From Eonycteris spelaea (taxonomy: Eukaryota; Chordata; Mammalia; Chiroptera; Pteropodidae), in assembly GCA_003508835.1 (NCBI GenBank), contig PUFA01000081.1:4960001-5024000 (forward strand): a stretch of DNA of 64,000 nt. The letters are read 5' to 3'. This document shows, in pieces, positions 1 through 15,523 of this stretch (its first letter is position 1; each line of letters starts with the position of its first letter). The notes under the pieces are model-generated. The model searched no databases and was not told the DNA's origin. It saw nothing but the letters and a program-made list of their open reading frames with translations. The position numbers and the translations under genes were made by a program.

Positions 1-750
1 TGCTTGGTCTGAATCGAACGCTTGAGTTGAAGTCATCTGTGTACAATATACATAAATGTTTAGACCTGCTGCATGCACTTATGGATCTGAGGGAAACAAA
101 GTGACTTATCTTTCCAGCAGGTACCCTTTAAGCTTTCCAAGAGCAAAAGATCAAAACAGCGTTTTTATTTCTCATCCTTTGTTTTCCAATCTTCTTTCCT
201 TTTTGCATTTTAGTTTTATGAACATGTTCATTCCCATAACCGTGTTAATAGCCCATTTCTCTCTTCTATTGAGTTGTTTGATTTCACTCACCTGTGGGCA
301 GTTATTTATAAGAGGAGGTGAGCCTCTCAATTCAGCAATCACAAAACTCTTTGCATCGGTTCCCCCAGTGCATACTGGGTGAGCCCTAAACCTGCTAGTG
401 TGGACTGCCCGTCCAGTAATCACATCACCAAATGTAGTTGCTCAATTCTTTTCACTATTCAGCTGTAATTGAATCCTGATGGGAAGTTGAGTTTCTATCC
501 AGAATCATTCCCCTTCTTTCTGCCCAAAAGGTGGTAAAATAACCATTTCTTCTCCCCTAGCAGGCCCAGGACAGTTTGCAGATGGTTTCATCCTTCTGTA
601 TTCTGTGATGTTTTCCAAACTGAGACAGTAGTCACCATTACTCGGGGTATTTTTCCTGTTGCTCTCTCTCTCTCTTTCTTTCTAACTGCATCATCATGAA
701 CCTTATAATAAAGCATAATGATGCATCCTAAAAAGTTTCCTAAGAAAGTT
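1..750. other. Intronic sequence, nothing identified
   Basis: Two overlapping open frames of 108 and 83 codons lie at 56-423 on opposite strands. They have no recognisable protein features, and I treat them as chance frames. No repeat family was recognised. Confidence 0.5.
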
Positions 751-751
751 C

Positions 752-905
752 CCAAACCACAGCTTTAGTATCACCTGAGAACTTGTTAGAAATGCAAATT
801 TAGAAGCTTTCCCCAAACCTACTGAATGAAAATTTCTAGGGGTGGAGCCAGAAATAGGCATTTTAACAAGTCCTGCAGGTGAACTAATGCATGATCAGAA
901 CTGAC
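752..905 (+). mobile_element. MER5A-like hAT-Charlie element, fragment
   Basis: Matches the MER5A pattern in order: ATCACCTGAGAACTTGTTAG, AATGCAAATT, CCTACTGAAT, a GGGGTGGAGCC block, TTTTAACAAG and a final CTGCAGGTGA. This is a non-autonomous DNA transposon, long inactive. Similar copies lie near 33.6, 36.9, 46.2 and 50.9 kb. Confidence 0.8.
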
Positions 906-2308
906 CTAAAGCTCATATTAAAAATTTAGATTCCTAGGCCTGCTCTACTACTTACTAAATAAGTATCCATTAGAGGTAAGACCTAGACAGGTAGGTACAT
1001 AGGTAGGTAAGTAGATAGATAAGTAAATAGATAGATGTATACATCTATATGTAGACATAATTGTAAATTTGTATTTTTTAAATAATTTACATTCACAAAA
1101 AAGTTGCAAAGATAGAATTTCATATACCCCTCTTACAGTTACCCTAAATGTTAATAACTTAAATTACCAGTGTACATTTATCAATTGAGAAATTAATGGA
1201 AAAATACTATTAACTACAGAATTTATTCAGATTTCACCAGTTTTTACGTGAACATTCTTTGTCTGTTCTAGCATCTAATTCAGTTTTCAGTTTCTCACTC
1301 TTTTATTTCATGACCTTGACCATTTTGAGGAGCACAAGTGAGATGTTTTGTAGAATGTTTCTCAATTTGTATTTTTCTGATATTTTCTCATGTTAAATGA
1401 AGGTTATGGATTTGGGGGAAGAATAAAACACAAATGAGGTGCCCTTATCATCACATCATACTAGGGGGCTCAGGCAATCAACATGACTTTCCAGTAGTGA
1501 TGTTAACTTAGTGATCCAATTAAGTACTGTCTGCCAGATTCTCCATTATTAAGTTATTCTTTAAATATATATATATATATATATTCTTTAGAAGCAAGTC
1601 ACTAAGCCCAGCCTACACATAGGATAGGGGACTTAATCTCCAGCTCTTAAAAAAAAAAAAAAAGAGTATCAAAGAAGTTGTAGGCACTTGTTAAAACCAT
1701 GAGAATAAGCAGTAAACGTCTAGCAGGAGATACTTTTATGCTATATAAATGTTCAGTGTTTTCCTTATAGTTTCCCACACTAATTTTAGCATTCATCAGT
1801 GGATCTTACATGCAGCAATTATTACTATAGTGTTCTAATGGTAATATTCCATTTCTCTCATTCCTTCTACAGTTATTTGAATTGTTCTGTAAAGAAATTT
1901 CATTCCTTATTTATTTAGTCTCTTATTTGTATCAATATGGTTCCTAAGTGTGTGTTGTATTTGGATAATCACACAGTACCATAATTATTTAATTTTTTGT
2001 TCGTATTGTTCTAGCTTTGTTTGTTGGATGCTCTTTCAGGTGGCTCCTGTGCCGGTTTAGCATGCCCCATATTTTTTCCCTTTGTGTACTTTTTCCTGAC
2101 ACTTCAGGCTCATCTTGTATATGCCCTACCCCAGCCTTAGAGTCAGCCATTTCTCCACAGAAACCTGGTTCTTTTTGTTGAAACATGCTATTTCAAAACC
2201 AACATCTGGGTACTAAGTGTGTTGGTTGCTTTGGGGTATCATTGCTTCCAGGCTCTATCAGTGGATAGTGCTAGAAAGTATATATATGTTAGTCTGCATA
2301 TATAAACA

Positions 2309-2369
<61 letters not shown>

Positions 2370-2700
2370 ATGAGTTCTCACTGATACTTCTGACTCTGTC
2401 TAGCACCACATGGTTCATGCTAGCTTTACACTTTTGCTTATGTATAAATTATTTCTCTAACAGTGAGAAATCTGGCTCCCATTTTCTACAGCTTATTTAC
2501 TATTTTGTTCAACTCCAGTATGGAAAATAGTTCCATGATTTCTAACTCATATCCTCATAAAAAATTTTAAAATAAGAATACTGTTTTATGTCTTTAGCCT
2601 TTGAGTTTCCAGTCAAACGCTGTTTTGAAGCTATTTAGGTCAACATTTTTCTACTCATCTCCTTCAGTGAAATTTCCTCATACATTTGTAATACAGTTAG
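905..2700. other. AT-rich intron with simple repeats
   Basis: Contains GATA-like repeats (about 990-1036), an (AT)n run (1564-1584), a short poly(A) and the CT tract listed separately. No gene or named transposon was recognised. Confidence 0.5.
2309..2369. repeat. (CT)n microsatellite
   Basis: About 60 bp of CT dinucleotides with one CCTCTCC interruption in the middle. Confidence 0.95.
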
Positions 2701-3412
2701 ATTTCATTTGGCCCAGTGTACATTCCATTCTAGAATTTTTTAAAATTTGCAGGCAGTAGAGTTGAATTTTTATGTTATGTTGTTCTTAAGGTTTGACAAG
2801 TGTATGGAGTCATGTATTAACAGCACAGTACCAACCAAAATGCTTTCATCACCCCCAGATTCCCTTGTGCAGTCCCTTTCAGTCAGTGACTCCTTTCTCT
2901 CTCAACTCGTAGCAGCCACTGATCTATTTTTTACACCCACGGTTTCGCTTTTTCTAAAATGTCATATAAATAGAATTCTGCAATACATAGTCTTTTGGGT
3001 TTGGCTTCTTTCACTTAACAAAATATATTTAAGAGTTATTCACATGCTTCCACAAACATTCATGCTCTTCCATGAATCAGCAGTTGCTCTTTATGCTGAG
3101 GAGTATTATGTGGATGTACCACAGTTTGTTTACCCATTCACTTGTAGACGGATGTCTTCACTGTTTCCGGTTTTAGCAATTGTGAATAAAGTTGCTATAA
3201 ATATTTATGCATACATTTCGTGGACATAAGTTTTTAATTCACATGGGTAAATATCTAGGATTGGGACATCTGCTTGATATGTTAATTCTATATTTAATAT
3301 ATGGGAATGCTAAAGTGTTTTCCATAGTGGCTGGACCATCGTACATTCTCATGAGCAATGAACAAGCATTCCTATCTCTCTACATCTCCTCCAGCATTTG
3401 GTATTGTTAGCT

Positions 3413-3434
3413 TTTTTTAAAAAAAAGCTTTTTA
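3413..3434. repeat. Short A/T palindrome
   Basis: AGC, a T run, an A run, then GCT make a near-perfect 20-bp palindrome within the antisense L1. It is probably the product of homopolymer growth. Confidence 0.7.
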
Positions 3435-4982
3435 AGTAGGCATGCAGTGGTATATCATTGTGATTTTAATGAGGATTTCCCCAAAGACTGATGTTAATCA
3501 TCTTTTCATATGCTTATTCGCCATCTCTATATCATTTTTATAAACATCTGTTTCAATGTTTTGCCCATTTTAATATTTACTTTTTGTTATTGACTTTAAG
3601 TGTTTTCTATATATACAAGTTCTTCATTAGCTAAAAGATTTTTCCCAGTCTCTGGTTTTCATTTTCTTAATACTATCTTTCATAGAATAGAAGATTTGAA
3701 TTTTTATACAATCTGATTTATTGTTTTTTTATTTATGAATTGTGATTTTATTGTTATATCACAAAGTCATATTCAAACCTAAAGTTATACAGATTACCAA
3801 TTTTCTTCTAAAGGTTGTCTAGTTTCACATTTTATACTTAAGTTTATCATTAATTTGGAGTTAATTTTTGTATGCAGTATGAGATATATGTCAAAATTCA
3901 TTGTTTCTGCATATGGATATCCAATTGTTTCAGCATTATTTGTCAAAAAGACTATCTTTTCTCCATTGATTGCCTTTGTATCTTTGCCAACAATTAGTTG
4001 ACTACATTTGTATCAGTCTATTTCTGAACCTCTTTTCTGTTCCATTGATCTAAGCATCTATCTATTTTACCAATCTCATACTGTCTTGACTACATATTAA
4101 GTCTTGACTTGGGTAGTGTTAGTTCTAGTTTGTTCTTTTTCAGAGGTTTTTTGTTTGTTTGTTTGTTTTTATTATTCTGGTTCCTTTGTCTTTCTGTATA
4201 AATGTTTGAATTAACTGTTGATATACATTTTTAAAAAAAATAAAAGCTTGTTGAGATTTTGATTGCAATTGCATTGAATCTATCAATAAAATTGGGGAGA
4301 ATTTATTTAAATCTTTTAAATTTTACCACATTTTATAGTTTTTAGCATATAGGTTCTATACATAGTTTGTTGGATTTGTACAGGAGCACCACATTCTTTG
4401 TCAATATTGTTAATGATATTATTTTCAGTTTAAAATTCTGATTATTCATTGCTGACATACAGGTAAATGACTGACTTTTGTATTTTGAATTTATATCCCA
4501 CAAACTTGCTTGATTCATTTTTAAGTTTGGAGATTTGGGATGGTTTTTTTTGTTTGTTTGTTTTTTTGTTTGTTTGGTTTGGTTTGGTGTGGTACATCTA
4601 TATAGACAGCACTGTCACTTGTAAATAGAGACATTTTTATTTTTTTTCTTTCCAGCCTTATGCCTTTTGTTTCTTTTTCTTTCCTCATTCCTCTGACAAA
4701 TAGATCCAGTACAATGTTGAATAGGAGTGGTAAAAAAAAAAAAAAAAAAGGACAATCTTTCCTCTTGGTGTCTTACTATTAAGTATGATGCTTATAGCCT
4801 TTTCATAGATGCTTATTGTTAGGCTAAGGATGTTCTCCTCTCTAATCTAAGTTTACACTTTTCATTATGAATACATATTGAATTTTGTTAAGTGCTTTTT
4901 TTGCATCTGTTGAAGAGGATCATGTGAGTTTTTTGATTTAGTTTTATAACATGTAACTTATGATTAATTTTGAAATAATTAA

Positions 4983-5039
4983 TCAGCCTTGCACTCCTTG
5001 GATAAAATAATGATTCAGCCTTGCATATTTGGATAAAAT
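4983..5039. repeat. Small tandem duplication inside the antisense L1
   Basis: TCAGCCTTGCACTCCTTGG at 4983 recurs as TCAGCCTTGCATATTTGG at 5015. Each copy is followed by ATAAAAT, giving a period of 32 bp. Confidence 0.8.
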
Positions 5040-5689
5040 GTATTATCTTTTTTATGTATTGCTGGATTTGTTTTGGTAATATTTTTTGTAAAGATGGTCA
5101 AGTATGGTCATAAATGATATTTGTCTTTTTCTTTTTTTGGTCATATCTTTGTCTGATTTAGGTATTAGGGTTATACTGACTTTATGAAATGAATTATTTT
5201 CTTGCCTTTTTATTTTCTGGAAGAGATTATGGAGATTATATTTTACATCTTCATTAATTGATAGAATTAATCAGTGAAAACATCTGAGCCTGGATATTTT
5301 ATTTATGAAAGTTTTTTTTAAAACTGTAAATTTGGTATTTAGTATATATAGGGCTATTTAGGCTATCCATTCTTTATTCAGTTTTGGTGTCTGTGTCTTT
5401 CAAGGAATTCTTCCATTTTATTTATGTTGTTGAATTTATTAGCATAAAGTTGTTCATAGTATTCTCTTTCTCTTAAGAAGCTTAAATTGCTGATTTTGGA
5501 TTTCTTTTCTTCTAATATAAGCATTTAATGATATGTATTTCCCTATAAACAGCATTTCAGCTATTATCCATATGCATATTTTAATATATTGTACTTTCAT
5601 TTTTATTTAGTTAGAAATATTTTTTAAATTTTCCTTGATACTTCCTTTCACCCATGGGTGATTTAGAATGCTAGATCCAGGAGCTATTA

Positions 5690-6643
<954 letters not shown>

Positions 6644-7379
6644 ACACGTGGTGAAATTCATTAATATGCATGTTGCAACTTTAGGAGACAGAAAGGTCAC
6701 GCTACTTGCAGAGAAAGGAGAAAAGATAGCGAAGAATCACATCTGTAATCACATATTAGCAAAGTCTGTACATGCTTTCTACTCCACATGCAATTACAGT
6801 GAACCATGGAAGCAGCAGCGTGTTGCTGTCATGTATTTCCCACCTATTAACAAAGTAATGTATTCAGTTACTTATAAAAAGAGAAAACCACTAGACCTTT
6901 TAAAGTTTCTTTTATTAAAAATATATCCAAATGTAACAGAATTTTATCCAAAGAATGATTCTTCTTAATGTAAAAGAAAAATGTCATAATTCTACTTTAT
7001 TGCTCCTGCTTTAGACTCAATATGTTCAAAACCATGCTTGTCAAACCGTAATGTTCTCTAACCTACTTTTTTCTCTCTCTTTCCTTACATCGATAACAAC
7101 TCGGAGTAAAAATCTGATTGTCATCTTGACTTTCCCTTTTTCCTCATGTGTTGCATTCTTGACCAAGCCACGTAAATCTAACCCTTAAAATGTTTCTAGA
7201 ACAAAAACATCCTGTGCTTTCTTTTCTGATCAATACCACTCTGGTTCAAAATCTTTACTTATTTATTTTAGAATAAATAGAATTATACTTGATTAAAACC
7301 TTGAAAACTACACAAAAGATCTAGGTAAAAGAAAGTTCCACCCATTTTTTTTTCTTTAGCTAGCAACTTCTCTCCAGAT

Positions 7380-7700
7380 GCAACTTCTAATTATAGTTTC
7401 TTATATATTTCTAGAGACAGTCTATTATTTTAACACAAATGGTCATATGTTATGTGTACAGCTTGTTCTGCTCTCTGCTAAATGTTACATACCATTTTAT
7501 CATGGAGGTCCCTGAATGTCAGTACCTGTAGATCCATTCACTCTTCCTCATAGCTATGCAAAATTTCATTTTATATCTGTATTATAATTTATCTACTTTC
7601 TTATTAATTGACATCTAAGTTTGATTACAAATTTTTGCAATTATAAATAATGCTGCAATACATTTTTTACAAATGTGTGTGCACTAATATAAATATATAC
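7380..7700 (-). mobile_element. Old antisense L1 fragment (3' region)
   Basis: On the + strand it reads ATTTATCTACTTTCTTATTA, then 'GCAATTATAAATAATGCTGC', a typical antisense L1M 3' end motif. Heavily diverged, and the borders are approximate. Confidence 0.55.
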
Positions 7701-7834
7701 ACATGATATTAACATATAAAATGTGAGAATATAATACAAATATAATTTAAATATATAATAATTTACAAATATACTATTTTATGTTAATCTTATAAGTTTT
7801 ATAGCATAACTTCTTAGAAAAGAAGTTTACAGGA

Positions 7835-7847
7835 CTATATATATATG

Positions 7848-7878
<31 letters not shown>

Positions 7879-7881
7879 ATT

Positions 7882-7914
<33 letters not shown>
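7835..7914. repeat. (TA)n(GT)n compound microsatellite
   Basis: A short TA run passes into two GT runs separated by TATTTA. Alternating purine-pyrimidine sequence, probably polymorphic. Confidence 0.95.
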
Positions 7915-7915
<1 letters not shown>

Positions 7916-8089
7916 GTTTTACAAAAAGGTTTTGCCAGGTTACATTTCCACTGATATGAAAGAATTGTGTCAGTTTTTATTAAATCTTTATTTGTCTTAT
8001 TGTTTAAAATAATATGTCATTTAATTTGAAGGTAAATGTCTTTTGAAGGGTAAAGTTTAAGGGCCCAAGCCATTATTACATTCTGTTTG

Positions 8090-8820
8090 GATTATTACAT
8101 TGCCATCCTGACCAGCCTCCCATTCTGTGTCTCTTCCCTCCATGTGTACCCTAGATACTGCTTCTGAATCCATCCATCTTGCCAATATTAAGTTCTGATC
8201 ATGGTGGCAGGACTGTTAAATAAAAAGAATGTTAAACTTGAAGTTGGGATACCTGAAGTTTTCATGCTACTTAAATGAGCACAGTCTCACCGTGGGCAGG
8301 CTTCCACCACCTTCCTGCTTCCTGCTTCTCATCTTCTTGAAGCCTCAGTTATCCCATTAATACAATAAAAAAAAAAAATTCTGAGCTCTTCTTATACTGA
8401 TCCAGCTTTGCCCTACTTCTAGTCTTATTCCACTCCATGCTCCCTCATGTTTTATGCACTGCAGGCACCAGGGTCATTTGTGTTTCATTCTTCTCAGATC
8501 TCTGTATGTTATCGTTCACCTACCTGAAATATCCACCCCCAAACACACTTTATTACTTTAATGCCATCTCTACTGTTGCTTTCTAAGAGAAGAGTTCTCT
8601 GAACAATGCAGCTTTGTCTAGTTCTTCATATTTTATGTCACTGATATTATTTTACATCATTTGATTATTTAAGTAGTATTCATATTCTTCACTAATATAT
8701 AAGCATCATTAGGGCAGAGATGATGTCTCCTTTGACTTCTTTTCTATTCTTAGTCCCTATCACAGTGCTCAATACATAGTAAATGCTCATAAATGACATT
8801 CAATGAATGAATAAAATACC
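8090..8820 (+). mobile_element. LINE-2, 3' part, sense
   Basis: Ends with the usual L2 3' pattern: ATTAGGGCAGAGATGATGTC, then CACAGTGCTCAATACATAG, TAAATGCTCATAAATGA and a GAATGAATGA end. Upstream text on CCATCCTGACCAGCCTCCC also fits L2. An intervening block at about 8205-8355, ending in GCCTCAGTTATCCCAT, may be a MIR inserted in it. Confidence 0.75.
8205..8355 (+). mobile_element. Possible MIR inside the LINE-2
   Basis: The segment ends in TTGAAGCCTCAGTTATCCCA, which resembles the MIR core 'GCCTCAGTTTCCTCATC'. The preceding part is too diverged to be sure. Confidence 0.35.
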
Positions 8821-8919
8821 TAGTTGAATTTAATAATTTAAATACAAACTTGTTAATCTGAACCTCACAATGTCTTAAATGTGGTCCTATTTCAACATTT
8901 AAATCTCACCTCTATTCAC

Positions 8920-9240
8920 TGAATTTTCCACCCAAAATGCATAATTCTGGTATTCCAACATGTCCTAATTGCTCCACTATCATGGCCTTTGCATATGATG
9001 TTTCTTTCCCCCTTCTCTATCTGGTGATAATGTGTCTGTTCTTCAAGGTTTGTTTCAAACATGCCCTTCTCCATGAAGCTCTTTCTGATCATCCCTTAAA
9101 TGTTTTATTTCTCTCCTTACAAAAGCTGATTCTGTTCCTCTTAGGGCATTTTCTCCCCACACTTTATGATTTAGTTATTTAAGAAAATTTCATTTTCATA
9201 TTACCCTTGTCTTTTTGCTCCAGTTTTTTTCACCTCTACT
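8920..9240 (+). mobile_element. LINE-2 fragment, sense
   Basis: ATGGCCTTTGCATATGATGT, then TGTTCTTCAAGGTTTG and CATGAAGCTCTTTCTGA follow the order of the LINE-2 3' consensus. The 81-codon frame at 8937-9182 is part of this repeat, not a gene. Confidence 0.7.
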
Positions 9241-9299
9241 GATGCCTTTCTTAATCATCTCATAAATCTTTCCATACTTATTTTACACATTTTAAAATA

Positions 9300-9450
9300 T
9301 GTGACACATTGATAAGATGTGACTTCATGTGTATTTTTAAATACACTGCACACAGCATGTAAAGATTTTACTGCAGATAGCTATGGTGATTAGTTAGTTT
9401 TAATACACTTGATTTGCAGATAGTGTGAGATTTTAATTTGGGGTGTAACA
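9300..9450 (+). repeat. Unnamed repeat, copy 1
   Basis: TTTTTAAATACACTGCACAC followed by a CAGATAGCTATGGTGATTAG block is similar, in the same order, to 11478-11600. I do not recognise the family. Confidence 0.5.
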
Positions 9451-10560
9451 ATGTATATAATCTTTTCAATAACTGTGCTAACTCTTTTGTGTTGGGACTT
9501 GTTTATGTGTTGAATATTACATACAATATGTTTCATAATAGTGATAGCAGTAATAGTTCTTGAGCACAGCAGTAAAAGTCAAGTACATATATAAGTTTCT
9601 TCCCAAACATGGTCTTAAACACACAAATGTCCAAAGAGTACTAATGACCTACAATGTTATGTTATTTCTGTTTTCAAAAGATTTAGTGTAGGTGGAAGTT
9701 TTTGAGATTTCTTAGAACATTAACTTCAAATACCTGTCAGAGAATAGCAGTGAGAAGACATTAATATCTCGATTTTGAAGCTAAGATAGGTGCTAAATCA
9801 GTCATGGATACAGATAATTTGGGTTTTAGACAAGAGTGTATTCTTTTTTCTGGAATACTTTATTCTGATTTTTGAAGTAATTCATGGCTATTTTAAATTC
9901 ATTGGAAAATGTGAGCAAATTTTTGCAGTTGCTCTTTAATTAAAGGAACTCTTATGTTTACTTGGCACCCTAGTTATCTAAAAAGTTGAAGATTAGAGAA
10001 AATAATCACAAACTGTAATTTTAAATCTATAAAACCTGCAATTCCAACACTCAGAGATTAATCACTGATAAAATACTAGATTAGCGTTTCTAATATTTTC
10101 TAAACATACATAAATTTTCCCCCAACAGAATCAGGTTCACATTAAATTTTATATTTCACTTTTTGTATCATAGGTATTTTTGAGTGGTCTAATCATATTT
10201 ATCTTAAAACATAAACCCATACTTTTATATAAACTCATTAAGGTGAGCATCCACTTTTTGTATTTATGTCAATTTCATCTTTCTTTACTGGTCTTACCTG
10301 GCTTCTCCCCAGCATTTTAATTCTCTTCAAAACTCATTGGCACCAATTCAATAAATTGTTATTGCTAACAACAAATTGTATCTATATTTTTTCTGATAGA
10401 TGATTGATAGATAGATAGATAATCGTTCACTTTATTTAAACTAAAAAAATTCCATTTCTTCCATCACCCCACCCCTGTCTCTGGTACCCATATTTTTCTG
10501 TTCTCTCATATGACCCTTCATTTTTACCTGCATCTATATGAAAATACAGGCAATTTTTGT
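9450..10560. other. AT-rich intron, nothing identified
   Basis: Apart from a short GATA repeat at about 10397-10422, no gene, exon or named transposon was seen. Confidence 0.5.
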
Positions 10561-10850
10561 CCAGCTTTCATTACATAAGAATTGAATAATCTTTTGCATT
10601 TTTTTATTTGACTTTTCTTTTTTAACAATATCTTGTGGAAACCACACTAAGTGTATTTTTAATTGCTCTCCATTGTCTTTTTAAATGCTCTCCATTCATC
10701 CTTTGGATGTACTGTCATTTCTTTAACCAGTTCCCTATTGCTCTGTATTCATGATGTCTCTAGAAATGATCATACAATTTTGACAGCATATTTGATCATT
10801 TCCTTTGAATGGATTAGTAGAAGTGGTACTCTAGGTTAAGAGTATAAGTA
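10560..10850 (-). mobile_element. Old antisense L1-like fragment
   Basis: ACAATATCTTGTGGAAACCA, then TTTAACCAGTTCCCTATTG and GTAGAAGTGGTACTCTAGG follow the antisense L1M 3' pattern. Very diverged. Confidence 0.5.
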
Positions 10851-13130
10851 ATTGATTGTGTTTTATTTTTATGAAAGTAATAAATATATAAATTTAAAAA
10901 ACAAAATGTGAGTAAAATACTTTTGATGCAAAAACAGTGGTTTCCTGCTCCATTCCTTCATACTCTTTAGTTCTGTCTTCTTTGAACAGCTATTTTAATT
11001 CTTTAAGCTCTTTCTTTAGTTCTTATTTGCATAATGTACCCTACTGTATTCTTTGAATTGTTAATTTTAAGTATTATCTTTTAATTTTTTACGTTAAGTA
11101 GAATTTGGCCCACATAGACCTCTCTTATTTCTCCTAAATCATTCTACCAGATTTTCACTTAATAAAAATTAATGTTTATATCATTGTTCATACAAAAGCA
11201 ATCTGTGAGTTTCATTACTTTTCTTGGACACCTCCTTCCTGAAATCCCCATCTTTCTGGTTTATTCTAGACTAGTCTCTATTATATTAATAATTTTTTTT
11301 CTTTCTGTCTTCTTTCATTTTTATTCATGGTTTATTTCCTCATTTTGCTGGAACTATCTCCAATAACTTTCTAATAAAGAGTAAATTAGAGCAAAACATT
11401 TTTGCCTTTTATGCCTAAAAATGTTCCTTTTCTGCCTCCACACTTAATTAGTAGTTGGGAATTTAAGGTCTGGACTCATATTTATTTTTAAATACATCAT
11501 GCCTGGCACATAAATGATTTACAGCCAACAGCTATGGTGACTAATAGGTTAGAGGACTAGTAACTTGCAGGGAGCCTGGGCCCCTAATTTTGGATGGCAA
11601 AATCTGTAAGCCTCACTGGGAATATATGCTAATTCTACTTGCATAAAATTCTTTGTGTGTTCAATATTAGAATTCTAGATTATAAAATATTTTTCTTCAT
11701 AATTTGAGAGACATTGCTCCATCATTCATATCTTTTTTGTTTCTCTGCTTCTTTTTCTTCATGTATCCTGATTTTCCCTTAAAAGCTTTTAGAATATTCT
11801 CATTACTTCAAAAAATCTTAAATTTTGTGATGTGCTTGAGTTTTCCTCATTATTTTGCTGGGTGAAACTTTTTTATTTGGAAACTCATACTGTAAATTTC
11901 TTTCTTTTTTTATTAAAATATTGTTAGAAACATTTCACTCTGTTTCACCCACATTTGTTCTGAAAATGTAATTAGTTGGATGTACATTTTCCTAAATTCA
12001 TTCATCAAGACACTTATTTTTTTTCTATTTGTATTCTACCTTTTCATTGTTGTTTTGCTTTCTGGATCATTTTCTTCATTTTCTTCTTTATCTCTTCTAA
12101 CATAATTTTAATATTTTTAAACTAAGAGCTTTTCTTATCATTAGTTTTATCTTGTTCTTGATTATAGATATAATTCTCATTTAAATTTATTTGTTGTTGT
12201 TGTTGTTTCTTCTTCTTCTTTTGATATATTTCCTCTTCCCTGCTCCAACTGTTTCTTTTTCCCTCTTAGATTTTTTTCCCCCCACATTGGACTTTTCTAC
12301 AATTATAGATATTTTCTGGAAGTTCCTTCTGAGTAAACTAAAAAGTTCTGTGTACATTTCAACCTAAAGGGCTTTCAGTGGACTAGTCAGGCACCCAGTT
12401 GGCCTTTATAGGATCTCTTGTGTCAATATCTAAAACCTTTCCTTGGGTGGTTCAGATTTTTCCAGAAAAGCTGTTTTCTGCCTGGGGCAACACACCTTGG
12501 TTTCCAGAATTCTGTAAATTTACTAGATGGTCTTACAATTTCAATACTTAATGATAACTTTAACTTCTCCCACCCCACAATTCTCATGTTTAACTCACCA
12601 TCGCTTACCCACAATCTTCTACTGTTTGGATTTTCACGATATTAGAATCTATTCCTTAAATTTTCATTAGAAAATTACCATCCCATATCCTGCATGGGAG
12701 AAGAAAATTTGGAGTTTTTGCCATTCCGTATACAGTCTTTCAACCAATCATGCTGAATTTAGCCATGTACATCTGTGTTACTTGGTACCTCCAAATCTGA
12801 GAGGCAAACAAACCACTTCTCCTGTGATACTAGCCACCGGTGTCGTTTTAGTTGTAGCTTCCTCTGTTCTACAAATGCAGTTGCCTCTTACCCATTCTCT
12901 GTTCTTCCAAAAATATCATGTAGTAACTTTTCCATAAGTCACTAGTTCCCTTTTTTATTTTACTCTTTCATTTTCCAATTTAACTAGCTCTTTTACAGTG
13001 AGAAGTATACTTTTGTATCATAAGTAACAAGGGCAAAATACTTTTTATATGAAAGTTAAATTCTACAAGTAAATCATACAAATTATAATTGATATTCAAA
13101 TGCAGTGTATTTAAATTTTATTTAAATACA
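10850..13130. other. T-rich intron, probably degraded antisense LINE sequence
   Basis: Strongly T-rich on the + strand. A piece near 11.82-12.0 kb (GTGCTTGAGTTTTCCTCATT, then AATTAGTTGGATGTACATTT) resembles the old antisense LINE material near 60.9 kb. No exon was recognised. The opposite-strand open frames at 12418-12645 are not protein-like. Confidence 0.45.
11478..11600 (+). repeat. Unnamed repeat, copy 2
   Basis: TTTTTAAATACATCATGCCT, GCACATAAATGATTTACAG and AACAGCTATGGTGACTAATA parallel the copy at 9.3 kb. They are two diverged members of one interspersed family. Confidence 0.5.
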
Positions 13131-13620
13131 TTGTTGCCCTTATTATTTACATATTTTTATTTATAAATAAGTGTTGTACATTTTTTAAAGCTTAGCATGG
13201 AGTTCTGTTCATTTGAGTAAATAATTTATGAACTTTCAGTTAGACTGACATATTGCTTTCCATAAATGACATGTACCACAGCAGTGAATGAGAGTGCTCA
13301 TTTCTCCAGCCCCATGCCAAACCCACAACACAAGACAAAACGAAACAAAAATTTTGGCCAATACAATAAGTGAATTTAATATTTTGTTCTAATTCTCATG
13401 TTCCCCCTTTCCAATATATGTGAATGACCAACCTACTGGTTACTTATATTTCTTCTTTCATCTTTGACTTTTAATACCTTTGTCTATTTTCCTCAAACTT
13501 CGTTGATAATTTTTCTTATTGGTTTATAAAATCTCTTTATATATTAAGCATATAAATCCTTTGGCTTACGTATTTGCCATTGATTATTTGCTTTTTGAGA
13601 AATAGTAGCTTGCTTCCCTT
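13130..13620 (-). mobile_element. Antisense L1 fragment just upstream of the second exon
   Basis: TTTGTCTATTTTCCTC, then TTCTTATTGGTTTATAAAAT, CTCTTTATATATTAAGCATA and TAAATCCTTTGGCTTA follow the antisense L1M order. It ends about 50 bp before the exon's acceptor. Confidence 0.65.
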
Positions 13621-13650
13621 CTCCTTTGTATACATTCAACTTTATTATAA

Positions 13651-15000
<1,350 letters not shown>

Positions 15001-15523
15001 AGGTTGGAAAAACAAGATGAAGATGTAATCGTTACCCTCGGCACTTACAGAACTGAGTGAAAGTGTCAAAATAGCCAATGACTATATAACGTGTGAAACA
15101 CCATAGTGAAGTACAAAATAGACACTACAGGGCACAAAGGAGACAACACAGGGGACGATTTGTGAGGAGGTGAAACATAAAGGGATGACTTGGAACTCAT
15201 CAGGGCAATGTGAGAAGAAGCCCCAGGAGAAGCTCCCAACACAGCAGACAGGAACAAAGTGAAGAAGCAGAGCACACGGGGTAATTGCAAACAATTCATT
15301 CTGTAGCATAGTTCTTTATGATAGCCATCCTAAAATTCTCTGGTTCTTTAAAAAATTTCTTATTTACAGGACTTAGGGAAATGCTTTGCTCTCCTAGAGT
15401 ACCAGGTGCTACATTTTTGTCTTTGGGTGTCTACTTAGACATGAATTTTCCTTGGACGCCATCTGTGACCATTGTACCCAAGCCAAGTCTAAATGGGAGC
15501 CTTTTCTATTGCTTCTACAGCTT

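Larger units (their letters stand above)
2700..5680 (-). mobile_element. Old LINE-1, about 3 kb, antisense
   Basis: Read on the + strand, the region carries antisense L1 ORF2 and 3' landmarks: GTGAATAAAGTTGCTATAAA, the TTTCCATAGTGGCTG and 'TGTTCCATTGATCTA' blocks, then 'TTGCATCTGTTGAAGAGGAT' and a final CCCATGGGTGATTTAGAA. The element therefore lies on the - strand with its 3' end near 2.7 kb. All frames are interrupted, so it is inactive. TTTG-rich and A-rich runs interrupt it at 4147-4172, 4545-4590 and 4731-4750. Confidence 0.85.

Noticed and set aside
56..423. Overlapping 108- and 83-codon open frames on opposite strands
   Set aside because: No start context, domain, splice sites or protein-like composition; expected by chance in intron.
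2747..3410. 160- and 67-codon open frames on the + strand
   Set aside because: They lie antisense in an old L1 and are shadows of the repeat.
6648..6968. 106-codon + strand frame directly after the first GRM7 exon
   Set aside because: It begins beyond the splice donor, shows no receptor similarity, and the next real exon is at 13677.
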